From contig CALHYX010000024.1 in assembly GCA_938041035.1 (NCBI GenBank), positions 17,506 to 81,505 of the forward strand: a DNA stretch of 64,000 nucleotides, read 5' to 3'. Position 1 is the first letter of the stretch, and each line of letters begins with the position of its first letter. Origin of the DNA: an uncultured Acidimicrobiales bacterium. GTDB lineage: Bacteria; Actinomycetota; Acidimicrobiia; Acidimicrobiales; SHLQ01. This document shows, piece by piece, positions 27,482-35,872 of this stretch. The translations under genes were made by a program, and so were the position numbers. The notes beneath the pieces were generated by a model. It saw nothing but the letters and a program-made list of their open reading frames with translations. It was not told where the DNA came from and ran no database searches.

Positions 27482-28728
27482 CAGGTCCTCCCCACGAGCT
27501 GGAAGTTCTTGTTCACGAAGTTCAGCACGGTCGAGATCACAATCGAGAAGAACAAATACACCGCCATCAACACGAACAACGACTGCACGGCCGGGCGCCC
27601 GTTACCGATCGAGGACTTGGTCAACGACGTGATCTCCGGGAACGCCACGGCGATGCCGAGCGAGGTGTTTTTCACCAGGTTTAGGAACTGGTTGATCGTC
27701 GGCGGGATGGCGATACGCATCGCCTGGGGCAAGATGACGTAGCGGTACCGCTGGAAGCCCGAGAGCGCCAGTGCGTTCGAGGCCTCGGATTGACCCTTGT
27801 GCACCGCCAGGATGGACCCGCGAATGATCTCGGCGATGTGACTGGCCGTGTACAGGCCGAGGGCGATCGTGAGCGAGATGTAGCCGGCGTTGGTGGCGAA
27901 GCCGCCGACAATCCTGCGACCGCTCTCCGACACCGCCGGCCAGGACCAGCTGTACGGGCCGCCGAGGGCGACAAAGGAGATGACGGCGATGGCCGCGAGT
28001 GCACCGAAGGAGAACAGCACCCGGCGGTGGGGCGCCCCGGTCCTGATGTTGACCTGGGTGCGCCAGATCCAGACACCGACGGCGACGAGCGCCCCGAGGC
28101 CCACGATGATCCACCACACGGCCGCGTTGGACTCGGCGATGAACGACGGGATGCCCCAACGGTCCTTGCTCAGAATCAGGTAGTTGGTGTCGCTGCCCGG
28201 CAGCTTGTACTGCCACGGCGGGTTGTTCGGGTTGAAGATCGGGAACGGCCCGTTGGTGAAGATGGCGTCGCCGAACAAAATGATGATGATCAACGCAGGC
28301 GTGTTGCGGAATGCCTCGACGTACACGGCCGCGAGCTTCGACACGACCCAGTTGGACGAGAGTCGGGCGATGCCGATCAAGATGCCGAGGACCACGGCCA
28401 TGACGATGCCCACGCTCGCCGACAGCAACGTGTTCTTGATGCCGACGACCACCATCTTCCAGACCGGCTGGCGGGCGTCGAACCCGGCGTCGCGGATCTC
28501 GAAGTTGGTCGGCTGGTTGAGGAAGCCGAAATCCTTGACGTCGATGCCGGTTTCTTCGAGGCCGGGGATGAGGTTGACGATGAAGAGCCAGTAGAGCAGC
28601 GCGCCGACGCCGGCGACCGCGAGGAGCTGGACCACGACCCGCAGCACGCGAATGTCGCGCCACGGTGGCGGTTTCGCCCCGGTGGACGGGGACGCAGGCA
28701 GCGTCGGCGTCGCAGTGTTGTTGTTCAT
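27481..28728 (-). CDS. aapQ: General L-amino-acid ABC transporter, permease (AapQ-like)
   Basis: The 415-residue permease has an N-terminal helix, a large insertion between early helices ('NPNNPPWQYKLPG', 'YSWSWPAVSESG') as in AapQ/BztB, and the C-terminal permease domain with the EAA loop 'EIIRGSILAVHKGQSEASNALALS'-type region. It partners AapM to form the membrane channel. ATG28728 follows GGGGGAC at a good distance; an ATG six codons upstream is less well placed. A 230-base gap with two strong stem-loops separates it from the binding-protein gene. Confidence 0.9.
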   Translation of the reverse strand: MNNNTATPTLPASPSTGAKPPPWRDIRVLRVVVQLLAVAGVGALLYWLFIVNLIPGLEETGIDVKDFGFLNQPTNFEIRDAGFDARQPVWKMVVVGIKNTLLSASVGIVMAVVLGILIGIARLSSNWVVSKLAAVYVEAFRNTPALIIIILFGDAIFTNGPFPIFNPNNPPWQYKLPGSDTNYLILSKDRWGIPSFIAESNAAVWWIIVGLGALVAVGVWIWRTQVNIRTGAPHRRVLFSFGALAAIAVISFVALGGPYSWSWPAVSESGRRIVGGFATNAGYISLTIALGLYTASHIAEIIRGSILAVHKGQSEASNALALSGFQRYRYVILPQAMRIAIPPTINQFLNLVKNTSLGIAVAFPEITSLTKSSIGNGRPAVQSLFVLMAVYLFFSIVISTVLNFVNKNFQLVGRT

Positions 28729-28852
28729 GTCCCCCACGGACCCCATCGTGTCTGTACTTGCTCGGGCCCCGGAGAAGCGGAGCCCGCGGGCGGGTCGGTA
28801 GACCGACCCGCCCGCTGACGAGCGGCGCGCGACCGACCGTTGGTCGGCCAGA

Positions 28853-28883
28853 GGTGCACCTGGTGCCTGGCACCAGATGCACC
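28853..28883 (-). repeat. REP-like inverted repeat, copy 2, inside aap operon
   Basis: Arms 28853-28867 and 28869-28883 pair over 15 bases around a single T. The one imperfect pair is C-A on the plus strand but G-U on the minus-strand transcript, so in the operon's RNA the stem is complete. It shares the 20-base core CTGGTGCCTGGCACCAGATG with the copy at 4369-4411. Confidence 0.85.
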
Positions 28884-28905
28884 ACCGGGCGCACCTACAT
28901 CAGGA

Positions 28906-28942
28906 GTGCACTAGATCACTAGTTTCTAGTGCTCTAGTGCAC
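28906..28942 (-). terminator. Stem-loop between aapJ and aapQ (partial terminator or mRNA stabiliser)
   Basis: Arms of 17 bases (28906-28922 and 28926-28942) pair with one mismatch around TTT, starting 17 bases after the aapJ stop on the minus strand. Such hairpins after a binding-protein gene commonly reduce read-through or protect the upstream mRNA so that the binding protein is made in excess of the permease. Confidence 0.7.
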
Positions 28943-28958
28943 GCAGTATTCGTGGTGA

Positions 28959-30155
28959 CTAGCGGTACGGCGGCACGTACATGAGGCCGCCGTCGGTCCA
29001 CAGCGCGTTCGGCGAGCCGTCGAGCTGGAGCCCGATCGGCACGATGTTCGCGTTGTAGATCTCTTCGTAGTTGCCCACCGAGGACACGATGTTCACGGCG
29101 AAGGCCGGATCCAGGCCGAGGCCCGGGTCAAAGCCGTCGGCGCCGACGAAGTTCAAGATGTTCGGGTCGTCGCCGCTGTAGCTGCCGATATTGGAGCTGT
29201 CGAGGCCGAATTCCCAGGCCTGCACGGTCGCCATGACCGACCAGTTGACCGCCTGGGCCCAGGCGGTGTCGCCGTCGGCGACCACGGGGCCAAGGGGCTC
29301 CTTGGAGATGATCTCGGCCATGATGGACTGCTCTTCGCCACCCTCGCCCTCGATGGTCGCCTTGAAGGCGGCCAGCTGGGAAGCGTCGGAGGTCCAGGCT
29401 TCGCACTGACCCTCTTCGTAGGCGGGGCGCAGCTGGGTGTTGTCTTCGAACACGACCGGGTTGAACGGAATGCCGCGGGCGTTGAACACCGCGGTGAGGT
29501 TCAGCTCGGTGGTGGTGCCGGAGAGCACGCAGATGCTGGCGTCGGCGAGATCCTCGAGGCTGCTGAAGCCGGTGGATGACGGAACCATCATGCCCTGACC
29601 GTCGTAGAAGGTCGTGAACAAGAAGTTGGCGCCTTCCTGGCCGTCACGGGTGGCGGTCCAGGTGGTGTTGCGGATCAGCACGTCGACCTCACCGGACTGC
29701 AGCGCGGTGAAGCGCTGCTCGGCGGTGAGCGGGATGAACTGGACGGCGTCGGCGTCGCCGAGCACGCCGGCGGCGACCACGCGGCAGTAATCGATGTCGA
29801 AGCCGGAGAAGTTGCCGCCGTCATCGACGATGCCGAACCCGGGCAAGGTGTCGTTGCCGCCGCAGATCAGCTCGCCGCGATCGCGGACCGCGTCGAGCAC
29901 GCTGCCGCCCTGGGTGACGTCGACCGAGTCCGAGCCGTCATCACCGTCGTCGCCGGAGCTGTCGTCGCCGTCATCACCGTCGTCGCCTGAGCCGTCGTCG
30001 CCGGAGCCGTCGTCGCCGTCATCGCCCGAGCCGTCGTCGCTCGAGTCGCTGGAATCGTCGCTCGCCGCGTCGTCGCTGTCGCCGCTGCCACACGCAGCCA
30101 CGATCAAAGCGAACGAGAAAAGTAGCGCGAGCATGCGCAACCATCGTTTGGTCAT
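28959..30155 (-). CDS. aapJ: General L-amino-acid ABC transporter, substrate-binding lipoprotein
   Basis: The 398-residue protein has a lipoprotein signal ('ALIVAAC', Cys22), then a linker of about 45 residues made almost only of Asp, Ser and Gly, then an SBP_bac_3 domain ('LDAVRDRGELICGGNDTLPGF', 'FDIDYCRVVAAGVLGD', 'RFTALQSGEVDVLIRNTTWT'), the AapJ/BztA type. It captures amino acids outside the membrane and delivers them to AapQM. ATG30155 follows GGAGGG; a long open frame upstream is an artefact of base composition. Being first in the operon and followed by strong hairpins fits its need for high expression. Confidence 0.93.
   Translation of the reverse strand: MTKRWLRMLALLFSFALIVAACGSGDSDDAASDDSSDSSDDGSGDDGDDGSGDDGSGDDGDDGDDSSGDDGDDGSDSVDVTQGGSVLDAVRDRGELICGGNDTLPGFGIVDDGGNFSGFDIDYCRVVAAGVLGDADAVQFIPLTAEQRFTALQSGEVDVLIRNTTWTATRDGQEGANFLFTTFYDGQGMMVPSSTGFSSLEDLADASICVLSGTTTELNLTAVFNARGIPFNPVVFEDNTQLRPAYEEGQCEAWTSDASQLAAFKATIEGEGGEEQSIMAEIISKEPLGPVVADGDTAWAQAVNWSVMATVQAWEFGLDSSNIGSYSGDDPNILNFVGADGFDPGLGLDPAFAVNIVSSVGNYEEIYNANIVPIGLQLDGSPNALWTDGGLMYVPPYR
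29931..30090 (-). repeat. Low-complexity repeat encoding the acidic Asp/Ser/Gly linker of AapJ
   Basis: Irregular tandem runs of GTC/GTCATC/GCC units on the plus strand encode a D, S and G linker on the minus strand, starting right after the lipid-anchored Cys. It tethers the binding domain away from the membrane. Confidence 0.85.
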
Positions 30156-30305
30156 GTAGGAACCCTCCATAGGTACGCCACCGCCCGACCTACGTTGGTG
30201 CGGGACTCCTCGCGGCGATTGGCGAACCCTAGTGGGCGGGGAAGGACCGTGCATGCGCGAAGTCACAAACCGCAAAACGAACCGGAAAACGAGAGGACCT
30301 GAATC

Positions 30306-31136
30306 ATGGCGAGCGGCGAGGGCGAGGGTTCGACCGCAGCGACCGAGCCGGCGGAATCGATTCACGACGAATTCGTCACGATCGAAGCGTCGGTCTCGGG
30401 CCGGGTCGGGCGGTTGTGGCTCAACCGGCCCGACAAGTTGAACCCGCTCGGCCCCGACACACTGCTCGAGCTCGAACAGGCGGCGCGGTGGTTCGATACC
30501 CACGCAGCCGTCAAGGTTGTGGTCGTCGGTGGCCGAGGGCGGGTGTTCTCCGCCGGTGCCGACCTCTCGGCGTTCGCGCTCGGCGCGAAAGCGGTCGACC
30601 CTCGCGAGGCCGGCGACCGGGGCCGACGGATGGCCGATGCGCTCGAGGCCATGCGCGCGGTCGCGATCGCCCGAATTCAGGGCTGGTGCGTGGGCGGCGG
30701 CCTCGTTCTCGCCGCCGCCTGCGACCTCCGGGTGGCCGAGGCCGGGGCCCGCTTTTCGATTCCGGAGGTCGATATCGGTATTCCGCTCGCGTGGGGTGGG
30801 ATACCCCGACTCGTTCGCGAGATTGGGCCCACCCTCACCAAGGAGCTGGTGATGACTTGTCGCCCCTTCGACGCGGCCGAGGCGAAGGACGCGGGGTTCC
30901 TCAACCGCGTCGTCGCCGGGACCGAGGCGCTGGATGCCGAGGTCGAAACCCTGGTCGAACAGCTGGTGGCCAAGCCATCGCTCGCCCTGCTGTCGACCAA
31001 GGCCCACACCAACGCGGTCACCCGCTCGATGACCGGCCTGAGCGGGAGCTGGGCCGACGCCGATGGTCTGCTCGCCGGACTGCGCGACCCGGAAGGTCAA
31101 GCCGCCGCGGCCGCGTACCTCGAACAGCGACGCTGA
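30306..31136 (+). CDS. Enoyl-CoA hydratase/isomerase family protein
   Basis: The 276-residue crotonase has 'LWLNRPDKLNPLG', oxyanion-hole motifs 'GRVFSAGADLSAF' and 'QGWCVGGGLVLAAACDLRVAEAGARF', and the first catalytic Glu in 'SIPEVDIGIPLAWGG'; the second acidic position is Trp/Gly here. It acts on an acyl-CoA in beta-oxidation or a related pathway. A GAGAGGA ribosome site precedes ATG30306. It is divergent from aapJ (150-base gap) and 96 bases upstream of a CoA-transferase gene on the same strand, which suggests joint CoA-ester metabolism. Confidence 0.92.
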   Translation: MASGEGEGSTAATEPAESIHDEFVTIEASVSGRVGRLWLNRPDKLNPLGPDTLLELEQAARWFDTHAAVKVVVVGGRGRVFSAGADLSAFALGAKAVDPREAGDRGRRMADALEAMRAVAIARIQGWCVGGGLVLAAACDLRVAEAGARFSIPEVDIGIPLAWGGIPRLVREIGPTLTKELVMTCRPFDAAEAKDAGFLNRVVAGTEALDAEVETLVEQLVAKPSLALLSTKAHTNAVTRSMTGLSGSWADADGLLAGLRDPEGQAAAAAYLEQRR

Positions 31137-31232
31137 ACAGGTCTCGACGCGCCGGGAGCTGGCGCGGGTTTCGGCGGCTGGGCCAAAGTGGCACCGGCAT
31201 CGCCACAGGAGCGGTGTCGAGGGAGGAACGTT

Positions 31233-33641
31233 GTGAGCAGTGCCCAGCCACTCGAAGGGTTGCGGGTCGTCGACCTCGCCGACGGACGCGGCGACCTGTG
31301 TGGCCGGCTGCTCGCCGACCTCGGTGCTGAGGTCATCCGGGTCGAACACCCCGACGGCGCCCGCGGTCGCACGGCACCACCGGTGCACGGCGGCGTCAGC
31401 CTGTGGTTTGCCTACCGCAATGCCGGGAAACGGAGCGTCGCGCTCGACGTCGCGGCGGCGGACGATCGGGAGCGACTGCACGAGCTGCTCGCCACCGCCG
31501 ATGTGTGGATCGACGACGCGCCCACCGGCTCGCTCGATGATCTCGGGCTGGGTCCGCAGGCGCTCATCGAACGACACCCGCACCTGGTGGCGCTGTCCAT
31601 GACCGACTTTGGCCACACCGGTCCCTCGGCGGGCTACATCGGTACCGACGCCGTGGTCGCCGCCGTTGGCGGCATGGTCTTCAAGGCGGGCCTGCCCGAC
31701 CGCGAGCCGTTGCTACCTCCCGGGACCCTCGCCTACGACAGCGCCAGCATCACCGCAGCCTTCGCGGTGCTGACCGCGCTGTGGCAGGGCCGCGAGAGCG
31801 GGGCCGGGCAACACATCGACCTCTCGTTCATCGAGGCGACCGCGCAACTCGCCGACTGGTCGATGTCCAACGCCAGCGTCCAGGTCGAACAGGGCATCGT
31901 TCCGAACGAGGTACGCGCCGGTTCGGGCCCGGTGTACACGATTCTGGCGTGCGCCGATGGCTACGTTCGCCTGGTCGTGCTCAGCACCCGGCAGTGGCAT
32001 GCCATGCGGTCCTGGTTGGGCGAGCCCGAGTACCTACAGGACCCCGAACTCGATGGTTTCATGGGGCGGTTCGGCATCGCCGACGCCGTATTGAACCCCC
32101 TGTACGAAGAGTTGTTCTCGACGATGCCGATGGCCGAGGTCGCCGCCGAAGCGCAACGCCGGGGCATCGTCTGCACGCCCCTGCTCACCCCGGCCGAGGT
32201 ACTCACCAACGGGCACTTCGCCAGCCGGGGCACGTTTGTCGACCTCGAGGTGGCCCCCGGTGTCACCGGCCCGGTGGCCTCGGGCCTCGCCGAGCTCGAC
32301 GGGGTTCGGCACGGTCCGGCCACGGGTGCCCCCGGGATCGGCGCCGACACCGACGCCGTGTTCGCTGACCTCGGCCCCGCCCGAGCGGCACCGGCGGCGG
32401 TGCCCGAGCCCGCGCTGCCCCTCGCCGACCTCCGGGTCATGGACTTCGGTCACGGCGGCGTCGGTGTCGAGTGCGCCCGCATGCTCGCCAACTACGGCGC
32501 CGACGTCCTGAAGATCGAGAGCCGGTCGTACTTCGATTTCATCCGCACCGTGCTCGGTGGGGAGATGTCGCCGTCGTTCGCGTCGTCGAATCAGTCGAAG
32601 AAAGGCCTCGGGATCAACGCCAAGACCGATCGCGGTCGCGAACTGCTGCTCGAACTCGCAGCGATCTCCGATGTGGCCATCGAGAACAACTCCACCGGCA
32701 CGATGGACGGCCTCGGGCTCGCGTTCTCCGACCTCGCCGCCGTGAACCCGGGCATCGTGATGATGTCGAGCCAACTGCTCGGTTCGCGCGGCGAGTGGGC
32801 TCACTGGAAGGGGTATGGGCCGAACACCCAGCCCGTCGGTGGGCTCGTTCGACTCTGGGATTACCCCGGCGGTGGCCGTCCGGCGGGTTCCCAGTCGATC
32901 TACCCGGACCACCTCGCGGGTCGGATCGGCGCCGTGGTGACGATGGCCGGGCTGCTCGCCCGGCATCGCCGCGGCGCAGGGGTGCACGCGGAGGTCGCCC
33001 AGGTCGAAGCCATCACCGCGATGCTCGGCGACCTGTTGCTGCTGGAAGCGCTCGATCCCGGCTCGGTCGTCGCCAAGGGCAACCGGAGCGACCGGGGCGC
33101 GCCCTGGGGTATGTACCCGTGCGCCGGCGAGCAGAAGTGGGTGGCAATTTCGGTCGAAACCGACGAGCAGTGGGGCGGACTTATCGCTGCTCTCGGCAAC
33201 CCGGACTGGGCCGCAGCCGAGGACCTGGCGACCGCCCCGGGCCGCCACGCCCGGGCTGCCGAACTCGACGAACGACTGGGAGAGTGGACGGTTGCACGCG
33301 ACCGCTACGAAGTCGAACGCGAACTGCAGAGCCACGGTGTGCCCGCCGGCGTGATGCTCACCGGGTCGGATCAACTGGCCGACCCCCACCTGGTCGCACG
33401 CGGCTATCCGGTGCGGATCGAGCAGCCGCCGCTCGGCCATATCAGTCTCGAGGGGGCAGCCTTTCGGGCGACCGGTATGGCCGAGTCGATCATCGGTCCC
33501 GCTCCGGGCCTGGGCGAGCACACCCGCGAGCTGGTCGCGGAACTGTTCGGTTTGAGCGACGCCGAGATCGATGCGTTGTTCGAGGCCGGCGTGCTCGAGG
33601 GTCCGCTGCCGGTGCCGGAGGACCCTGTGCCGGGAAGCTGA
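31233..33641 (+). CDS. CaiB/BaiF family CoA-transferase with two tandem domains
   Basis: The 802-residue protein contains two class III CoA-transferase domains in one chain (about residues 1-385 and 398-795). Both begin with the family's 'LRVVDLADGRGDLCGRLLADLGAEVIRVEHPDG' type segment; the second is 'LRVMDFGHGGVGVECARMLANYGADVLKIES'. The active-site Asp region appears in the first as 'GAGQHIDLSFIEA' and in the second as 'GAGVHAEVAQVEA', where Glu takes the usual Asp place. Family members are about 400 residues and dimerise as interlocked rings, so a fused pair acts as a pseudo-dimer. GTG31233 follows GGGAGGA. It probably moves CoA between carboxylic acids; the acids are unknown. Confidence 0.92.
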   Translation: MSSAQPLEGLRVVDLADGRGDLCGRLLADLGAEVIRVEHPDGARGRTAPPVHGGVSLWFAYRNAGKRSVALDVAAADDRERLHELLATADVWIDDAPTGSLDDLGLGPQALIERHPHLVALSMTDFGHTGPSAGYIGTDAVVAAVGGMVFKAGLPDREPLLPPGTLAYDSASITAAFAVLTALWQGRESGAGQHIDLSFIEATAQLADWSMSNASVQVEQGIVPNEVRAGSGPVYTILACADGYVRLVVLSTRQWHAMRSWLGEPEYLQDPELDGFMGRFGIADAVLNPLYEELFSTMPMAEVAAEAQRRGIVCTPLLTPAEVLTNGHFASRGTFVDLEVAPGVTGPVASGLAELDGVRHGPATGAPGIGADTDAVFADLGPARAAPAAVPEPALPLADLRVMDFGHGGVGVECARMLANYGADVLKIESRSYFDFIRTVLGGEMSPSFASSNQSKKGLGINAKTDRGRELLLELAAISDVAIENNSTGTMDGLGLAFSDLAAVNPGIVMMSSQLLGSRGEWAHWKGYGPNTQPVGGLVRLWDYPGGGRPAGSQSIYPDHLAGRIGAVVTMAGLLARHRRGAGVHAEVAQVEAITAMLGDLLLLEALDPGSVVAKGNRSDRGAPWGMYPCAGEQKWVAISVETDEQWGGLIAALGNPDWAAAEDLATAPGRHARAAELDERLGEWTVARDRYEVERELQSHGVPAGVMLTGSDQLADPHLVARGYPVRIEQPPLGHISLEGAAFRATGMAESIIGPAPGLGEHTRELVAELFGLSDAEIDALFEAGVLEGPLPVPEDPVPGS

Positions 33642-33650
33642 CCGAACGGG

Positions 33651-34868
33651 TCAGCGGCGAGCGCTCACCTCGTCGAGAAAGCGATCGGCGACACCGTCCC
33701 AGTCGAGGAACGACGCGAGCGCGGCCGTCGCATCGGTGCACCGGGCGCGCGTGTGCGAATCCGCCATCTGCAAGAGCACATCGGCCACCGCCTCGGGGTC
33801 GTCGGGATGATCGGCGACGAGCCCGGCGCCGGTGGAGCGCACCTCGGCGTCGAAGTTGGTTTCGGGGCTCACGATCACCGGCGTGCCGAGGGCGACCGAT
33901 TCGCGAATCGCTCGGGGCGACCCGTCCCAGGGCGACAGCAGAACCGACGCGTCGGCATCGCGCAGGGGCGACAGGTCGCCGGGCGTGTAGGTGCCGGGCA
34001 GAGCGAGTACGACGTCGTTGCTCAGACCGGCCAGTTCGATGTGATTGCGGATGGCCTTGGAGCTGCCCTTGTAGTCCGGTCCGGCGAGCACCGTACGGAA
34101 GGGCAGGCGGCCCCGCGACTTGGCGACCCGGATGCCCTCGAGCAAGCGGTCGATGCCCTTGGCCCAGTAGTCGAGGCGGGCCCACACGACATAGTCGAGT
34201 CGGTCGTCCTCGCCGAGTTCGGTCCCGAAGAAATCGTTGTGGTCGTCGATGGGGGGCAGGTCGTCGATGCCCCACTGGAAGGTGATGAAGTCGCCATTGG
34301 GTCGGGCGTGGATCTGCTGATACTGCTTGCGTTCGGCCGCGCCGAGGACGGCGACGAAGTGGGCGTCGCGGTTGAGCTTGCGGCCCACGGTCGAGGCATA
34401 GCTGCGCTTCTTCAACGGGCTGATCTGCGAGCGGGCCTGCTGGAGCCGGGTGGCTGCGGCGTTGGCGCGGGTCTCCTCGATGGAACGGACGTCCCACCCC
34501 TGGGCGAACATCGATGTGGCGAACACGTGAGGCGACGCCTGAGCGAGCGGCTGAAGGATCACCGTCGAACCGGCTCGCCGGGCGGCGCCGGCGACGGCGA
34601 CGTTGGTCGCGAGAAAGTAGCCCACGGCGATGGTGAGATCGGGGCGCAGGCGCCGCACGAGCGCCGGAGCCTCCTGCACGAGCGCGGTGCGCGAACCAAA
34701 GCGGTGTTCCTCGACGGGATCACCGATGGACTCGGGTCCCTGCAGGCCGGCCACGTGCACTTCACTTGAACGGGCGAGCGCCCGGGCGAAGTTGCGGATG
34801 CCCACGGGCGCACCGCCCGGCAAGAAGCCGGCCTGGTACGACAGCAGTATCCGGTGAGGGATGGGCAT
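33651..34868 (-). CDS. Glycosyltransferase (GT4-like)
   Basis: The 405-residue protein has a Rossmann-type N-terminal part ('ILLSYQAGFLPGGAPVGIRNFARALA') and a GT-B C-terminal domain with 'SPWDGSPRAIRESVALGTPVIVS' followed by 'GAGLVADHPDDPEAVADVLLQMADS', the nucleotide-sugar-binding region of GT4-type enzymes. It would add a sugar to a glycan or lipid, in the cytoplasm or at the membrane face. It is convergent with the CoA-transferase and divergent from the NDP-sugar cluster beginning at 35081, so it may use that cluster's sugar. A TAGACT -10 box lies six bases before its ATG. Confidence 0.85.
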   Translation of the reverse strand: MPIPHRILLSYQAGFLPGGAPVGIRNFARALARSSEVHVAGLQGPESIGDPVEEHRFGSRTALVQEAPALVRRLRPDLTIAVGYFLATNVAVAGAARRAGSTVILQPLAQASPHVFATSMFAQGWDVRSIEETRANAAATRLQQARSQISPLKKRSYASTVGRKLNRDAHFVAVLGAAERKQYQQIHARPNGDFITFQWGIDDLPPIDDHNDFFGTELGEDDRLDYVVWARLDYWAKGIDRLLEGIRVAKSRGRLPFRTVLAGPDYKGSSKAIRNHIELAGLSNDVVLALPGTYTPGDLSPLRDADASVLLSPWDGSPRAIRESVALGTPVIVSPETNFDAEVRSTGAGLVADHPDDPEAVADVLLQMADSHTRARCTDATAALASFLDWDGVADRFLDEVSARR

Positions 34869-34874
34869 ACCCCC

Positions 34875-34880
34875 AGTCTA
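34875..34880 (-). promoter_or_regulatory. -10 box TAGACT before glycosyltransferase gene (leaderless-type)
   Basis: On the minus strand TAGACT is followed by GGGGGT and the ATG at 34868, so the transcript start would fall on the start codon. Confidence 0.5.
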
Positions 34881-34991
34881 CGGAGCTGCGATCGTGGACC
34901 TTGCGCAGATACACCTGGCGAAATATCACTGTCCGTGACCGTTTGGCCCGCCGGGTGGCGCGTTGGGTGGCATAACCGGGCGCCCGTCCCC

Positions 34992-34997
34992 TACACT
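34992..34997 (+). promoter_or_regulatory. Possible -10 box TACACT of the NDP-sugar cluster
   Basis: TACACT fits the TANNNT pattern and lies 83 bases before GTG35081, giving a leader of about 75 bases that contains the GAGGAGA ribosome site. No matching -35 is obvious. Confidence 0.3.
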
Positions 34998-35080
34998 GAT
35001 GAGCGTTATCTGAATATCAGGAACGTTCTATTCGGGCGGTCCCGGTCCCCCCGCCGGGTAATCGAGGAGAGTCCCAAACC

Positions 35081-35872
35081 GTGAAGGTTGGCATCTTGGC
35101 CGGAGGCCTCGGCAGTCGTTTGTCCGAGGAGACGCAAAGCCGGCCCAAGGCACTCGTCGAAATCGGTGGCCGTCCCATCCTGTGGCATCTGATGCGCTAC
35201 TACGCGTCGTTTGGCCACACCGACTTCTCCGTCGCGCTGGGCTACCGCGGCGAGGACATCAAGCGCTGGGTCATCGGCGAAGCGGTCGACGATTCCGATC
35301 TCACGGTGCAGACCGGCGGCGGTGTGGTGCGCGCCCATCAGGGCGACGACGAGCGCAATCTCGACGAGGACTGGCGGATATCGCTGCTCGACACCGGTCA
35401 CCGCACCGAGACCTCGGGCCGCATTCGTCAGCTCATGCCGCATCTGGGGGACAGCACGTTCATGTTGACGTGGTGCGATGGGGTCACCGACGTCGACCTC
35501 GACGCCCTGTTGGCCTTTCACCGGTCCCACGGGCGCATCGCCACCCTGACCGCAGTGCGCCCGCCGCCGCGCTATGGCCATCTCGAACTCGATGGCGACC
35601 AGATCGTCGAGTTCGTGGAAAAGCCCGACCACGGTGGTGGTGGCTGGATCAACGGCGCGTTCTTCGTCTTCGAACCCGAGCTGATCGACTACCTCGACGG
35701 ATTCGATGACATGCCGTTCGAACGCGGACCGTTGCAGCGTCTCGTCGAACACGACCAACTGATGGCGTATCGCCACGATGGCTTCTGGCAATGTATGGAC
35801 AACGTCAACGACAAGTCTGTGCTGGAGGAACTGTGGCGCTCGGAAAAGCCGCCATGGAAGGCGTGGGACTGA
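35081..35872 (+). CDS. rfbF: NDP-hexose pyrophosphorylase, glucose-1-phosphate cytidylyltransferase-like
   Basis: The 263-residue protein opens with the nucleotidyltransferase motif 'ILAGGLGSRLSEETQSRPKALVEIGGRPILWH' (about residues 4-36), continues with 'TWCDGVTDVDLDAL', 'EFVEKPDHGGGGWINGAFFVFEPEL' and 'FWQCMDNVNDKSVLEEL'. This run, notably 'LSEET' and 'MDNVNDK', is that of RfbF, which makes CDP-glucose from CTP and glucose-1-phosphate for dideoxysugars. GTG35081 follows GAGGAGA. It overlaps the epimerase gene by 19 bases. The neighbours are sugar epimerase and C-methyltransferase genes, consistent with a branched deoxysugar pathway; a 4,6-dehydratase of the RfbG type is not seen here. Confidence 0.88.
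   Translation: MKVGILAGGLGSRLSEETQSRPKALVEIGGRPILWHLMRYYASFGHTDFSVALGYRGEDIKRWVIGEAVDDSDLTVQTGGGVVRAHQGDDERNLDEDWRISLLDTGHRTETSGRIRQLMPHLGDSTFMLTWCDGVTDVDLDALLAFHRSHGRIATLTAVRPPPRYGHLELDGDQIVEFVEKPDHGGGGWINGAFFVFEPELIDYLDGFDDMPFERGPLQRLVEHDQLMAYRHDGFWQCMDNVNDKSVLEELWRSEKPPWKAWD

Noticed and set aside
30156..31616. Upstream extension of the aapJ frame to over 880 codons
   Set aside because: The real start is set by GGAGGG and a lipoprotein signal at 30155; the extension runs antisense through an intact enoyl-CoA hydratase.
35854..35872. Frameshift between the pyrophosphorylase and epimerase genes
   Set aside because: The 19-base overlap is ordinary operon packing and both proteins have complete ends.
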